From: Nocardioides sp. SYSU D00038
GTDB taxonomy: Bacteria; Actinomycetota; Actinomycetes; Propionibacteriales; Nocardioidaceae
DNA: 64,000 nt
Direction: 5' to 3'
Assembly: GCF_016924665.1 (NCBI RefSeq)
Contig: NZ_JAFFJT010000023.1
Location: forward strand, 124,001 to 188,000
Both the position numbers and the translations under genes were made by a program. The notes beneath the pieces are model-generated. The model saw only the letters and a list, made by a program, of their open reading frames with translations, did not search any database and was not told the DNA's origin. Positions 18,420 to 26,049 of this stretch are shown one piece after another. Positions within the stretch are counted from its first letter, which is position 1. Every line of letters begins with the position of its first letter.

Positions 18420-19252
18420 CCACGCCGCTCCTGGAGGCGGGCGCAGGCGTCGGCGTCGGCACCCGCCGCCGTCCCCTCGGACGCCGGGCGGCGGTCGCGG
18501 GGCTCCTCGGTCTCGCCGCGCTCGCGATCCTCGGCCCGCTGCTCCTGCCCGACCCGACCGCGCAGGACCTGGGCCGCTACCTCGAGGCGCCGTCGCTGGA
18601 CGAGCCGCTCGGGCGCGACGACTACGGCCGCAGCGTGCTGGCCCGGCTCGCCCACGCCACCCGGCTGTCGCTGGTGCTGGCGGCCCTGTGCGTGGCCACC
18701 GCACTGGTGCTGGGCACCGTCGCGGGCATCGCCTCGGCCTGGTTCGGCGGCTGGATCGACGCCGTGCTCCGGGCGGTGTCGGAGGCGTTCGTGGCCATCC
18801 CGGCCCTGCTGGTCGTGCTGCTCGTCTCCGCGCTCGCGTCGGGCGGGAGCCTGTGGGCCCTCTACCTCGGCCTCGCCCTCGCGCAGTGGGTGGAGTACTT
18901 CCGCGTGGTCCGCGCCCGCAGCGGCCTGGTGCTGGGCTCCCCGGCCGTCGAGGCGGCCGGCCTGCTGCGGCTCGGGGCGCTCCACGTCGTCCGGCGCCAC
19001 CTGTGGCCCGACCTGCGTCCGCTCCTCACGACCCTGGCCTCGCTCGGCATGGTCACCTCGATCCTGGCGATGTCGACGCTCGGCTTCGTCAAGGTCGGCC
19101 TGCAGCCGCCGCGCGCCGAGCTCGGCCTGATGATCACCGAGTCGTTCCCGTTCTACGACGTAGCGCCGTGGCTCTCGATCGCGCCGATCGCGGTGCTCTT
19201 CCTGCTCACCATCTGCTTCCTGGCCCTGCGTGACCCCGAGGTGCGTCCATGA
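18416..19252 (+). CDS. ABC importer permease, DppC/NikC type
   Basis: A 278-residue permease. After a basic N-terminus it has TM helices near residues 25-42 and then the DppC-type signature LGRDDYGRSVLARLAHATRLSL, followed by four more helices. The coupling loop reads VRARSGLVLGSPAVEAAGLLRLGALHVVRRH, where relatives have R-x-x-x-L-x-x-x-x-x-x-Y-V-x-A-A-x-x-x-G. ATG at 18416 overlaps the preceding stop (ATGA) and its own end overlaps the ATPase start (ATGA at 19249). It completes the pore of the Zur-boxed importer. Confidence 0.9.
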   Translation: MTTPLLEAGAGVGVGTRRRPLGRRAAVAGLLGLAALAILGPLLLPDPTAQDLGRYLEAPSLDEPLGRDDYGRSVLARLAHATRLSLVLAALCVATALVLGTVAGIASAWFGGWIDAVLRAVSEAFVAIPALLVVLLVSALASGGSLWALYLGLALAQWVEYFRVVRARSGLVLGSPAVEAAGLLRLGALHVVRRHLWPDLRPLLTTLASLGMVTSILAMSTLGFVKVGLQPPRAELGLMITESFPFYDVAPWLSIAPIAVLFLLTICFLALRDPEVRP

Positions 19253-20781
19253 CCGACCAGACTCCGACGGACCAGGCACCGGCCGACCAGGCGCCGGACG
19301 ACCAGGCACCGGCCGCCCACGACCTGGTCGTCCACCACGCCGCCGTCCGGCACGGCACGACGCTGCTCGCCGAGGTCGACGACCTCCGCCTCGTCGCCGG
19401 CCGAGCGCTCACGATCGTGGGTGAGAGCGGCTCGGGGAAGTCGGTGCTCGCCCACGCCCTCATGGGCACCCTGCCCGGCGAGCTCTCCGCCACGGGGTCG
19501 ATGAGCATCGGGAGGACCCGGTTCGACCTCGCCGAGACGGCTGGCCGGCGCCACCTGTGGGGACGCCAGCTCGCCCTGCTTCCCCAGGAGCCGGCGCTCG
19601 CGCTCGACCCCACGATGCGGGTGCGCGCCCAGGTCGCCGAGGGGGCGAGCTCCTGGCGGCCTCGCGACCCGAGGTCGCTCCGGCTGGCCGACGAGCGGCT
19701 GAGCCGGCTGGGGCTGGCGCACGCCGGTGCGGCGTACCCGCACACCCTGTCCGGCGGCATGGCCCAGCGGGTGGCCCACGCGGCGGCCACCATCGGCGGT
19801 GCGCGCATCCTGATCGTGGACGAGCCGTCCAAGGGGCTCGACCGTCACTCGCTCGACCAGCTGGCCGACCTGCTCGAGGCCCACCTCGCCGGTGGAGGGC
19901 TGCTGCTGACGATCACCCACGACCTCGAGCTGGCCCGGCGCCTCGGCGGCTCGGTGCTGGTGATGCGCGAGGCCACCGTGGTGGAGTCCGGGCCCGCGGA
20001 GCAGGTCCTCACGACGCCCGGCCACGCCTACACGCAGGCGCTGGTCGCCGCCGAGCCGTCGCGCTGGACCTACCCCTGGATGCGCGACGTCGCCGCGCCG
20101 GACCCGGCGGGCGAGCCCCTGATCACCGCGCGAGGGATCAGCAAGTCCTACGGGTCGGACCCGCTGTTCCACGACTTCTCCCTGGAGGTGCGAGCGGGTG
20201 AGCGCTGGGCGCTGACGGGTCCGAGCGGGGTCGGCAAGACCACGCTGGGCAACGCGCTGCTGCGCCTGACCCCGGTCGACCACGGCTCGGTCTCGCACGG
20301 TGCCGCCGCCGCGGGTGGCCGGCTGCAGAAGCTCTACCAGGACCCCGCGCTCTCGTTCCCGCCGCGGGTGCCGCTCGAGGTGGCCCTGCGCGACGTCGTG
20401 CGCCGGCACGGCGCCGGGGCGAGCCGGCTCCGTGCGCTGCTCGAGGAGGTAGGTCTCCCGTACGAGATCCTGCAGCGGCGCCCGAGCCAGGTCTCGGGCG
20501 GCGAGCTCCAGCGCATCGCCATCGTCCGCGCCATGCTCCCGCGGCCGGCCCTGGTCTTCGCCGACGAAGCAACGTCGAGGCTGGACCTCGCCACCCAGGC
20601 GACCACGATGGACAGCCTGATGTCGGAGGTCACCGAGTACGGCTGCGCCCTGCTCCTGGTCACCCACAACCAGGACCTGGCCCGTGCCGTCGCCCACCGG
20701 CAGGTCCGGCTGGGGGACGACGCCGCGGCGGCGGGTGGCCGGACGACCGGGCCCGACCCGGTGGCTGCGGCGGTGACCTGA
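19249..20781 (+). CDS. Fused double ABC ATPase (DppD-DppF type)
   Basis: A 510-residue protein holding two ATPase domains in one chain. The first has Walker A GESGSGKS (near residue 59), signature LSGGMAQR and Walker B ILIVDEPSKGLD. The second has GPSGVGKT (near 326), signature VSGGELQR and Walker B LVFADEATSRLD. Both H-loops are present (THD, THN). It supplies energy for the peptide/metal-type importer, where two separate ATPases are more usual. The first ~23 residues are a low-complexity repeat of D-Q-A-P-A/D units, encoded by near-identical 15-base repeats at 19258-19317, so the tail may vary in length. A strong terminator follows at 20829-20861. Confidence 0.92.
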   Translation: MTDQTPTDQAPADQAPDDQAPAAHDLVVHHAAVRHGTTLLAEVDDLRLVAGRALTIVGESGSGKSVLAHALMGTLPGELSATGSMSIGRTRFDLAETAGRRHLWGRQLALLPQEPALALDPTMRVRAQVAEGASSWRPRDPRSLRLADERLSRLGLAHAGAAYPHTLSGGMAQRVAHAAATIGGARILIVDEPSKGLDRHSLDQLADLLEAHLAGGGLLLTITHDLELARRLGGSVLVMREATVVESGPAEQVLTTPGHAYTQALVAAEPSRWTYPWMRDVAAPDPAGEPLITARGISKSYGSDPLFHDFSLEVRAGERWALTGPSGVGKTTLGNALLRLTPVDHGSVSHGAAAAGGRLQKLYQDPALSFPPRVPLEVALRDVVRRHGAGASRLRALLEEVGLPYEILQRRPSQVSGGELQRIAIVRAMLPRPALVFADEATSRLDLATQATTMDSLMSEVTEYGCALLLVTHNQDLARAVAHRQVRLGDDAAAAGGRTTGPDPVAAAVT

Positions 20782-20828
20782 GCCTCGCAGGCCCCGCGCG
20801 CCGGGCCGGCACCCGGCGACGGACGCAC

Positions 20829-20861
20829 GAGGGGCGGGGACCGCACTGGCCCCCGCCCCTC
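20829..20861. terminator. Hairpin terminator between convergent genes
   Basis: Perfect 11-bp GC-rich arms (GAGGGGCGGGG at 20829-20839, its complement at 20851-20861) enclose an 11-base loop between the importer ATPase (plus) and the HU gene (minus). There is no long T run, as is usual in high-GC actinobacteria, so it could serve both directions. Confidence 0.75.
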
Positions 20862-20875
20862 TCAACACGCCCCGA

Positions 20876-21154
20876 TCAGCGTCCGGCGACCGCCTGCTTG
20901 AACGCCGCGGCGGGCTTGAAGGCCGGTGCGACGCTGGCGGCGATCTCGAGCGCCTCACCCGTCTGCGGGTTGCGCCCGGAGCGAGCCGCACGCTCCCGCG
21001 GCTCGAAGCTGCCGAAGCCCGGCAGCGTGACCTTGTCCCCCGCGGCGACCGCGGCCACGACGCCGTCGAGCGCCGCCGCCACGGCGGCGTCGGCCTGGGC
21101 CGCGCTCAGCCCGGCCTCCCGCGCGACGGTCTCGACCAGGTCCTTGCGGTTCAT
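20876..21154 (-). CDS. hup: HU-family DNA-binding protein (short form)
   Basis: A 92-residue HU-type nucleoid protein. It has MNRKDLVETVAREAGLS at the start, the GFGSFEPRERAARSGRNPQTGE beta-arm region and the terminal FKPAAAFKQAV. It binds and bends DNA as a dimer. ATG at 21154 has a good ribosome binding site (GGAGAAG); the frame is open upstream but unlike HU. It lacks the lysine/alanine-rich C-terminal tail of mycobacterial and streptomycete HupB/HupS, so it is the short form. It is divergent from the Zur-boxed L31 gene, with about 130 bp between starts, and convergent with the importer. Confidence 0.93.
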   Translation of the reverse strand: MNRKDLVETVAREAGLSAAQADAAVAAALDGVVAAVAAGDKVTLPGFGSFEPRERAARSGRNPQTGEALEIAASVAPAFKPAAAFKQAVAGR

Positions 21155-21222
21155 GTGCTTCTCCTCGCATCGATGGGTGGTGGGCCCGCCGGGACCGTGC
21201 CGGGCGACCCGTCTCGCCCGAT

Positions 21223-21266
21223 GTGACCGGGCCGGTCGCACTATGCCATAGTGATAACCGTTCTCA
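21223..21266 (+). promoter_or_regulatory. Promoter with Zur box before L31/CobW genes
   Basis: The 15-mer TGATAACCGTTCTCA (21252-21266) is the reverse complement of the importer's box except for one central base. A plausible promoter is GTGACC (21223-21228), 18 bp, CATAGT (21247-21252), so the box abuts the -10. It ends 18 bp before the ATG of rpmE2. The genes behind it (zinc-free L31, CobW-family) are classical Zur targets, which supports the reading. Confidence 0.85.
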
Positions 21267-21284
21267 AACAGAAGGAGACGAGCC

Positions 21285-21536
21285 ATGCGACCAGGCATCC
21301 ACCCCGCGTACGGCCCCGTGGCGTTCCGCGACCGGGCGACCGGCCGGGTCACGCTCACCCGATCGACACTGGCCGGCCGCGACCACGACAAAACCGTGGA
21401 CGTCGACGGCGTCGCCTACCCCGTGGTCGACGTCGACATCTCCAGCGACAGCCACCCGTTCTGGACCGGCACCGCTCGCACGCTCGACAGCGAGGGCCGG
21501 GTCGAGAGGTTCCAGCGCCGCTACGGGGGCCGGTGA
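21285..21536 (+). CDS. rpmE2: Ribosomal protein L31 type B, zinc-free paralogue
   Basis: An 83-residue L31 of type B: it starts MRPGIHPAYGPVAFRD and includes SSDSHPFWTGTAR and a final RVERFQRRYG. There is no cysteine, so it lacks the zinc ribbon of the primary L31. In many bacteria this C-minus form replaces zinc-containing L31 on ribosomes under zinc starvation, which frees zinc, and its gene is Zur-repressed. Here ATG 21285 has the RBS AGAAGGAGA and a Zur box just upstream. The stop overlaps the CobW-family start (TGATG). Confidence 0.95.
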   Translation: MRPGIHPAYGPVAFRDRATGRVTLTRSTLAGRDHDKTVDVDGVAYPVVDVDISSDSHPFWTGTARTLDSEGRVERFQRRYGGR

Positions 21537-22612
21537 TGAGGAAGCCGTTGCTGGTGGTGACGGGGGTCGACCCCGTCGCGATGGACACCGCCCTGATCAG
21601 CCTGGCCTGGGACCTGCCGCGGGCAGTCTCGGTGCGCCACCTGATCGACCCGCACACCCAGGTGCTCACCCGCACGGTCAGCGACGCCACCGGTGTCGTC
21701 GAGCGGGAGCAGATCCAGCTCGAGCACGCCTGCGTGAGCTGTGCCCTCCGCGAGGACATCGTGCCGACGCTCGAGCGGCTGGCCCGCGACCACCGGTGGA
21801 GCGCCATCGTCTCCGGGCTCCCGACCGGCACCGAGGCCGCCCGGCTCGCCCAGGTGCTGGGCGCCGACACCCGGCTGGCCCGGCACCTGAAGCTCAGCGC
21901 GGTGCTGGCCGCCGTCGGCACCGACGATGTCGTGCGGGACCTGCTCGGGGACGACCTGCTGCGCGAGCGGGACCTGCACACCAACCCCGGCGACGCCCGC
22001 GGGGTGGGCGAGGTCGCCTGCGCCCAGATCGAGTACGCCGACCTCGTCGTGCTCGACGCCGACCCGGGCGTCGAGGCGGCCGACCTGGTGCGCGCCCTGG
22101 CGCGTCCTGGGGCACCGGTGGTCGTCGGCGCGGCCGAGCTCGACGCCACCGCGCTCACCGCCCAGCGGCACCAGGTGGGTCTGAGCAGCGCCTGGTGCGC
22201 CCCGGCGTTCGATGTCGAACTGCCGGCGCTGCGCGGGAGCCGGGCCTGGCGCCTGGACCTCTCCTCCCCACGGCCCTTCCACCCCGATCGGCTGCTCGAC
22301 CAGATCGAGCGGCTCGGGGCGGGGCGGCACCGCTCCCGCGGTGCGTTCTGGCTGCCGACCCGTCCCGGTGACCTCCTGGAGTGGTCCGGCGCCGGCGGGC
22401 AGCTCAGCATCGGCAGCCACAGCGCCTGGGGCCTTCGGGCACCGATGACCCGGCTGCTCGTCACCGGGGTCGGAACCGCGCCGAGCGACCTGGTCGCGGC
22501 GTTCGAGGACCTGCTCCTCACCCGCACCGAGGCGCTGCTCGACCAGCACACCTGGGCCGTCCACGAGGACGGCCTGGAGCCCTGGCTCGGCGAGATCCGC
22601 CGCGTCGCCTGA
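21536..22612 (+). CDS. CobW/COG0523-family protein with degenerate P-loop
   Basis: A 358-residue COG0523-family protein co-transcribed with L31 behind a Zur box, so probably a zinc-homeostasis factor. The metal-binding C-x-x-C is present in HACVSCALRED (family consensus C-x-C-C) near residues 62-72, and the CobW C-terminal domain follows from ~residue 240 (SRGAFWLPTRPG ... GQLSIGSHSAWG). The canonical Walker A (GFLGAGKT) is missing: the N-terminus reads VVTGVDPVAMDTALISL, without the GK[ST] that binds GTP phosphates. Zinc transfer to clients by classical members needs GTP hydrolysis, so this branch may act as a buffer or scaffold (inference). ATG 21536 overlaps the L31 stop. Confidence 0.88.
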   Translation: MRKPLLVVTGVDPVAMDTALISLAWDLPRAVSVRHLIDPHTQVLTRTVSDATGVVEREQIQLEHACVSCALREDIVPTLERLARDHRWSAIVSGLPTGTEAARLAQVLGADTRLARHLKLSAVLAAVGTDDVVRDLLGDDLLRERDLHTNPGDARGVGEVACAQIEYADLVVLDADPGVEAADLVRALARPGAPVVVGAAELDATALTAQRHQVGLSSAWCAPAFDVELPALRGSRAWRLDLSSPRPFHPDRLLDQIERLGAGRHRSRGAFWLPTRPGDLLEWSGAGGQLSIGSHSAWGLRAPMTRLLVTGVGTAPSDLVAAFEDLLLTRTEALLDQHTWAVHEDGLEPWLGEIRRVA

Positions 22613-22623
22613 CGACGCGCACC

Positions 22624-22718
22624 GGTGCTTGAGGAAGGACGAAGTCCTGTCTCGAAAGCCGGCGGGACGAAGGCCCTTCCGGTGGGAACGGGAGGGCGTT
22701 CGTCCTCCGGGGTTTCCC
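22624..22718. repeat. REP-like repeat, copy 1 (3' truncated)
   Basis: It begins GGTGCTTGAGGAAGG and follows the unit GAAGTCCTGTCTCGAAA ... GGACGAAGGCCC ... TCCTCCGGGGTTTC, then breaks off directly into copy 2 without the right arm. Confidence 0.8.
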
Positions 22719-22839
22719 GGTGCTGGAGGAAGGACGAAGTCCTGTCTCGAAGCCGAGGGGACGAAAGCCCTGCGGTGGGGACGGGAGGGCTCTCGTCCTA
22801 CGGGGTTTCGAGACAGTTGCTAGCGCAGCTTCCTCAACC
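22719..22839. repeat. REP-like repeat, copy 2
   Basis: A complete unit of about 120 bp with a mismatched left end (GGTGCTGGAGGAAGG) and the right arm GTTTCGAGACAG ... CTTCCTCAACC. It is nearly identical to copy 3 over the core GGACGAAAGCCCTGCGGTGG. Confidence 0.88.
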
Positions 22840-22864
22840 ACCGGCGCGTCGGGCACCCATCGTT

Positions 22865-22983
22865 GGTTGAGGAAGGACGAAGTCCTGTCTCGAAACCCGG
22901 TGGGACGAAAGCCCTGCGGTGGGGACGGGAGGGCTCTCGTCCTCCGGGGTTTCGAGACAGTTGCTAGCGCAACTTCCTCAACC
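22865..22983. repeat. REP-like repeat, copy 3 (complete hairpin)
   Basis: A 119-bp unit bounded by GGTTGAGGAAG and CTTCCTCAACC, a perfect 11-bp inverted repeat, with nested arms TGTCTCGAAACCC / GGGTTTCGAGACA. The whole unit can fold into one long hairpin. Such GTTTCGAGACA ... TTCCTCAACC palindromes are abundant in Nocardioides genomes (from general knowledge). Its end overlaps the stop codon of the cupin gene. The 22613-22977 gap holds only these repeats. Confidence 0.9.
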
Positions 22984-23523
22984 AGCGACGCGACGCGCAC
23001 CGATCTGCACGTAGCACATGAGCGCCGGCCGGTCGCTGCGGTTCTGCCAGGCGTGCCGGGTGCCGAGCTGGACGACGCAGGTGCCGGGGGTGAGCGTCAC
23101 CTCGGCCCCGTCGTCCAGCGTCAGGCAGAGCTCGCCCTCCAGGCAGATGGCGTAGTCGACGGTGTCGGTGGTGTGCATGCCGTCGTCGCCGTCCTCGAAC
23201 GGGTCCAGCAGGCCGGGGAGCTTCTCGGCCACCTCGTCGGCGACGACCTGGGGGTCGTGGGCGGTCTGTGACTCGGACGAGTGCGGCGCCCAGCGGAGGA
23301 ACAGCGCCCGGCTGCCACCGAGCCCCGGGAAGTACGGACGGAGCACCGGCGCCGGGTCCCGCTCCCCCACGGTGGCGCCGCCGTCCGGCGTCCCCCAGAG
23401 GAGGTAGAAGTCCGCGCCGGGCAGGGCGCGGACGCTCACGGGATCGGGGTGCCGGTCCTCGACGAAGACGGCACGCCCGGCGTCGTCGTGGCCGGTGACG
23501 ATGAGGCGTGGCTCGGCTGGCAT
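22978..23523 (-). CDS. Cupin-domain protein
   Basis: A 181-residue protein with a C-terminal cupin barrel (residues ~95-175). The barrel holds MHTTDTVDYAICLEGELCLTLDDGAEVTLTPGTCVVQLGTRHAWQNRSDRPALMCYV, a layout seen in conserved-barrel proteins that bind a metal or small molecule. H, D and H are at some of the usual metal-ligand positions. ATG at 23523 is preferred over ATG 23562 because AGGAG stands 5 bases upstream. It is last in the lactonase/ligase/ABC cluster, 46 bp after the ligase. The last codons and the TGA lie at the REP border: the stop is made by the GGTTGA end of repeat copy 3. Enzyme or sensor is undecided. Confidence 0.78.
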   Translation of the reverse strand: MPAEPRLIVTGHDDAGRAVFVEDRHPDPVSVRALPGADFYLLWGTPDGGATVGERDPAPVLRPYFPGLGGSRALFLRWAPHSSESQTAHDPQVVADEVAEKLPGLLDPFEDGDDGMHTTDTVDYAICLEGELCLTLDDGAEVTLTPGTCVVQLGTRHAWQNRSDRPALMCYVQIGARRVAG

Positions 23524-23569
23524 GGGCGCTCCTGGTCTCTCGGTCTGGTTCGGTCCGGTCATCGGCGGG

Positions 23570-25207
23570 TCACGAGGGCTGGGGACTCGTGGTCGGGGCG
23601 TCCTCGCGGGCGAACTGCCGGCGGAGCTCCTGCTTGGCCCACTTGCCGGTGGCGGTCCGGGGGATCTCGCCCAGCAGCTCGACGCGCTCGGGGATCCACC
23701 ACGAGGCGACCCTGTCGCGCAGGTGCTCGCGCACGTCGTCGACGGTGAGGTCGACCCCCGGCACGGGTACGACGCACGCCACGGGGCGCTCCCCCCAGCG
23801 CGGGTCCGCCACCCCGATCACGGCGGCCTCCCGCACCCGTGGGTCGGCCATGATCGCGTTCTCCAGCTCGACCGACGAGATCCACTCGCCGCCCGACTTC
23901 ACCAGGTCCTTGGTGCGGTCGACGATGCGCAGGTAGCCCAGGTCGTCGATGGTGGCGACGTCGCCGGTGCGGAGCCAACCGTCGGGGGTGAAGCTCGCCG
24001 CACCGGCGTCGGCGCCGAAGTAGGCGCTCGCGATCGTCGGCCCGGCCACCTGGAGCTCGCCGGGGGTGGTGCCGTCGCGGGGCTGCTCCACGCCGTCGTC
24101 GGACACGACCCGGATCTCGGTCAGCGGCACGGCAGCGCCGGGGGTGCCGAGGAGCCGCCGACGCGCGTCGGCGGAGAGGCCCGTGTGGGACGTCGACAGG
24201 CGCGACGTCGTGACGACCGGGCTGGTCTCGGTCATCCCCCAGGCGTTGGTCAGCGGGATGCCGATCGCCGCCTCGTAGGCCTGGGAGAGCGCGTCGTCGA
24301 CCGCCCCTCCCCCGCACGCGATGTGCCGCAGGCTGCCGACCCCGGCCGGGTCGAGGTGGGGCAGGAGGTCGCGCCAGACCGTCGAGACGGCGGCGCTGAA
24401 GGTCACCCGGTGCCGGGCCAGGAGCGACGCGAGCTCCTCGGGCGCCGTCGCGGGCCCGGGCAGCACCAGGTCGGCGCCGCACTGCATGGCGGCGTAGGGC
24501 AGCCCCCACGCGTTGACGTGGAACATCGGCACGACGGGCGCGACGACGTCGCCCTCGCTCAGCGCGAAGACGTCGGCGCCCAGGAGCAGCAGGCTGTGGA
24601 GCACGACCGACCGGTGGCTGTAGAGCACGCCCTTGGGGTTGCCGGTCGTCCCCGAGGTGTAGCAGAGCGAGGCCGCGGCGTCCTCGTCGTCGACCGCGAC
24701 GGCGATCGGCCGGTCCTCCTGCTCCGCCAGCAGCTGCTCGTAGTCCAGCAGCCGCGGGTCGTCGGGCAGCGGCACGTCGCCGCCGTCGTCCATCACGACG
24801 ACGTGGCGGACCCGCTCGGAGGACGCCACCAGCGGCCACACCACCGGCAGGATGGTGCGGTCGACGAACACGACGTCGTCGGCGGCGTCGTCGACGATGA
24901 ACCTGATCTGGTCGGCGTGCAGCCGGTGGTTGATCGTGTGGAGCACCCGTCCGGAGCTGGGCACGGCGAGGTAGAGCTCGACGTGTCGCTGGCTGTTCCA
25001 CGCGAACGTGCCCACGCACGCCCCCGCCGGCACCCCGAGGGCGTCGAGGACGTGCGCCAGCCGGCGCACCCGGGGTGCCACCTCGGCCCACGTCGCGACG
25101 GTCTCCGTCGCGCCGCCGGTGATCACCCGCTTGTGCCCGAAGCTGCGCTCGGCCCGGGCCAGCAACGAGGGCAGGGTGAGGGGACGGTCCTGCATGAGGC
25201 CTCGCAT
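23570..25207 (-). CDS. Fatty-acyl-CoA ligase-type AMP-binding enzyme
   Basis: A 545-residue ANL enzyme with YTSGTTGNPKG, MFHVNAWGLPYAA, AWGMTETSPV, DGWLRTGD and DRTKDLVKSGGEWISS. The last is diagnostic of long- and medium-chain acyl-CoA ligases of the FadD group, and TATGKWAK carries the catalytic lysine. ATG at 25207 overlaps the lactonase stop (TGATG). It would activate a carboxylic acid to a CoA thioester. Its coupling to an SMP-30 lactonase and a ribose-type importer suggests a pathway in which an imported compound is opened from a lactone to an acid and then activated (inference). Confidence 0.9.
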   Translation of the reverse strand: MRGLMQDRPLTLPSLLARAERSFGHKRVITGGATETVATWAEVAPRVRRLAHVLDALGVPAGACVGTFAWNSQRHVELYLAVPSSGRVLHTINHRLHADQIRFIVDDAADDVVFVDRTILPVVWPLVASSERVRHVVVMDDGGDVPLPDDPRLLDYEQLLAEQEDRPIAVAVDDEDAAASLCYTSGTTGNPKGVLYSHRSVVLHSLLLLGADVFALSEGDVVAPVVPMFHVNAWGLPYAAMQCGADLVLPGPATAPEELASLLARHRVTFSAAVSTVWRDLLPHLDPAGVGSLRHIACGGGAVDDALSQAYEAAIGIPLTNAWGMTETSPVVTTSRLSTSHTGLSADARRRLLGTPGAAVPLTEIRVVSDDGVEQPRDGTTPGELQVAGPTIASAYFGADAGAASFTPDGWLRTGDVATIDDLGYLRIVDRTKDLVKSGGEWISSVELENAIMADPRVREAAVIGVADPRWGERPVACVVPVPGVDLTVDDVREHLRDRVASWWIPERVELLGEIPRTATGKWAKQELRRQFAREDAPTTSPQPS

Positions 25208-26049
25208 CACGGGGCGGGCACCTCCACCTGCACGGCCTGGATGCGGCCCTCGCGGACCGTGGTCTCGTCCGGCATCCAGCTGTTGGAGGTGAGCAGGAAC
25301 AGCGTGCGCCCGTCCGGCCCGCCCAGCACGCAGTCGGTCGCGCAGCGGCCGTCGACGTCGATGACCTTGGTGATCCGGCCGCCCTCCTCGACCCGCAGGA
25401 ACTGCGAGGTGGTGATCGACGAGACCCACACCGCCCCGGCGGCATCGGTGCAGATGCCATCGGGGGTCGAACCCTCCGGCAGCTCGGCCCACACTCGCTT
25501 GGCCACCAGCCCACCGCGCTCGTCGATCTCGAACGCGCTCAGCCGGGCGCCCCAGGTCTCGGCGACCACCAGCGTCGAGGTGCCCGGCAGGACCACCGAG
25601 CCGTTGGGGAACGTCATGTCGTGCTCGACGACCGTCGGCGTGCCGTCCGGGTCGATGCGGAAGATCGGCCCTGGCCGTTGCGGTGCGTCGGCGTAGAGGT
25701 CGTAGCCGAAACCGCCCAGGAAGACCCGACCGGCCGGGTCGACGACGAGGTCGTTGACGGGCGCCTCGGTGAGGCCCGAGAGGTCCGCGAACACGCTCAC
25801 CCCGCCGTCCGGCCCGAGCCGCCGGACCACCCGGTCGAGCATGCAGCTGACGAGCAGAGACCCGTCAGGCAGCCAGCCCAGGCCCGAGGGCTGGTCGTCG
25901 ACGACCACGACCTCCTCGAGGGTCCGCCCCGCGGGGTCGGACCGGAACACCTGGCCGGTGTGCATGTCGGAGAACCACAGCTGGCCGCCGTGCCACCGAG
26001 CCCCCTCGGGGAACCGGAGGTCGGAGAAGATCAGGGAGAGGTCAGACAT
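25207..26049 (-). CDS. SMP-30/gluconolactonase-family beta-propeller
   Basis: A 280-residue six-bladed propeller of the SMP-30/LRE family. It starts with RFPEGARWHGGQLWFSDMHTGQVFR; the glutamate in PEG is a metal ligand in characterised members. The asparagine and aspartate ligands fit NDLVVDPAGRVFLGGFGYDLY and GSTPDGICTDAAGAVWVSS. Members hydrolyse sugar lactones or other esters using a divalent cation. It overlaps the permease gene by 8 bp upstream and the ligase gene by a TGATG downstream, so it is part of the import and catabolic operon. Substrate unknown. Confidence 0.88.
   Translation of the reverse strand: MSDLSLIFSDLRFPEGARWHGGQLWFSDMHTGQVFRSDPAGRTLEEVVVVDDQPSGLGWLPDGSLLVSCMLDRVVRRLGPDGGVSVFADLSGLTEAPVNDLVVDPAGRVFLGGFGYDLYADAPQRPGPIFRIDPDGTPTVVEHDMTFPNGSVVLPGTSTLVVAETWGARLSAFEIDERGGLVAKRVWAELPEGSTPDGICTDAAGAVWVSSITTSQFLRVEEGGRITKVIDVDGRCATDCVLGGPDGRTLFLLTSNSWMPDETTVREGRIQAVQVEVPAP

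Noticed and set aside
22518..23000. Short open frames crossing the 22.6-23.0 kb repeats
   Set aside because: They repeat because the DNA repeats; no RBS or family similarity.
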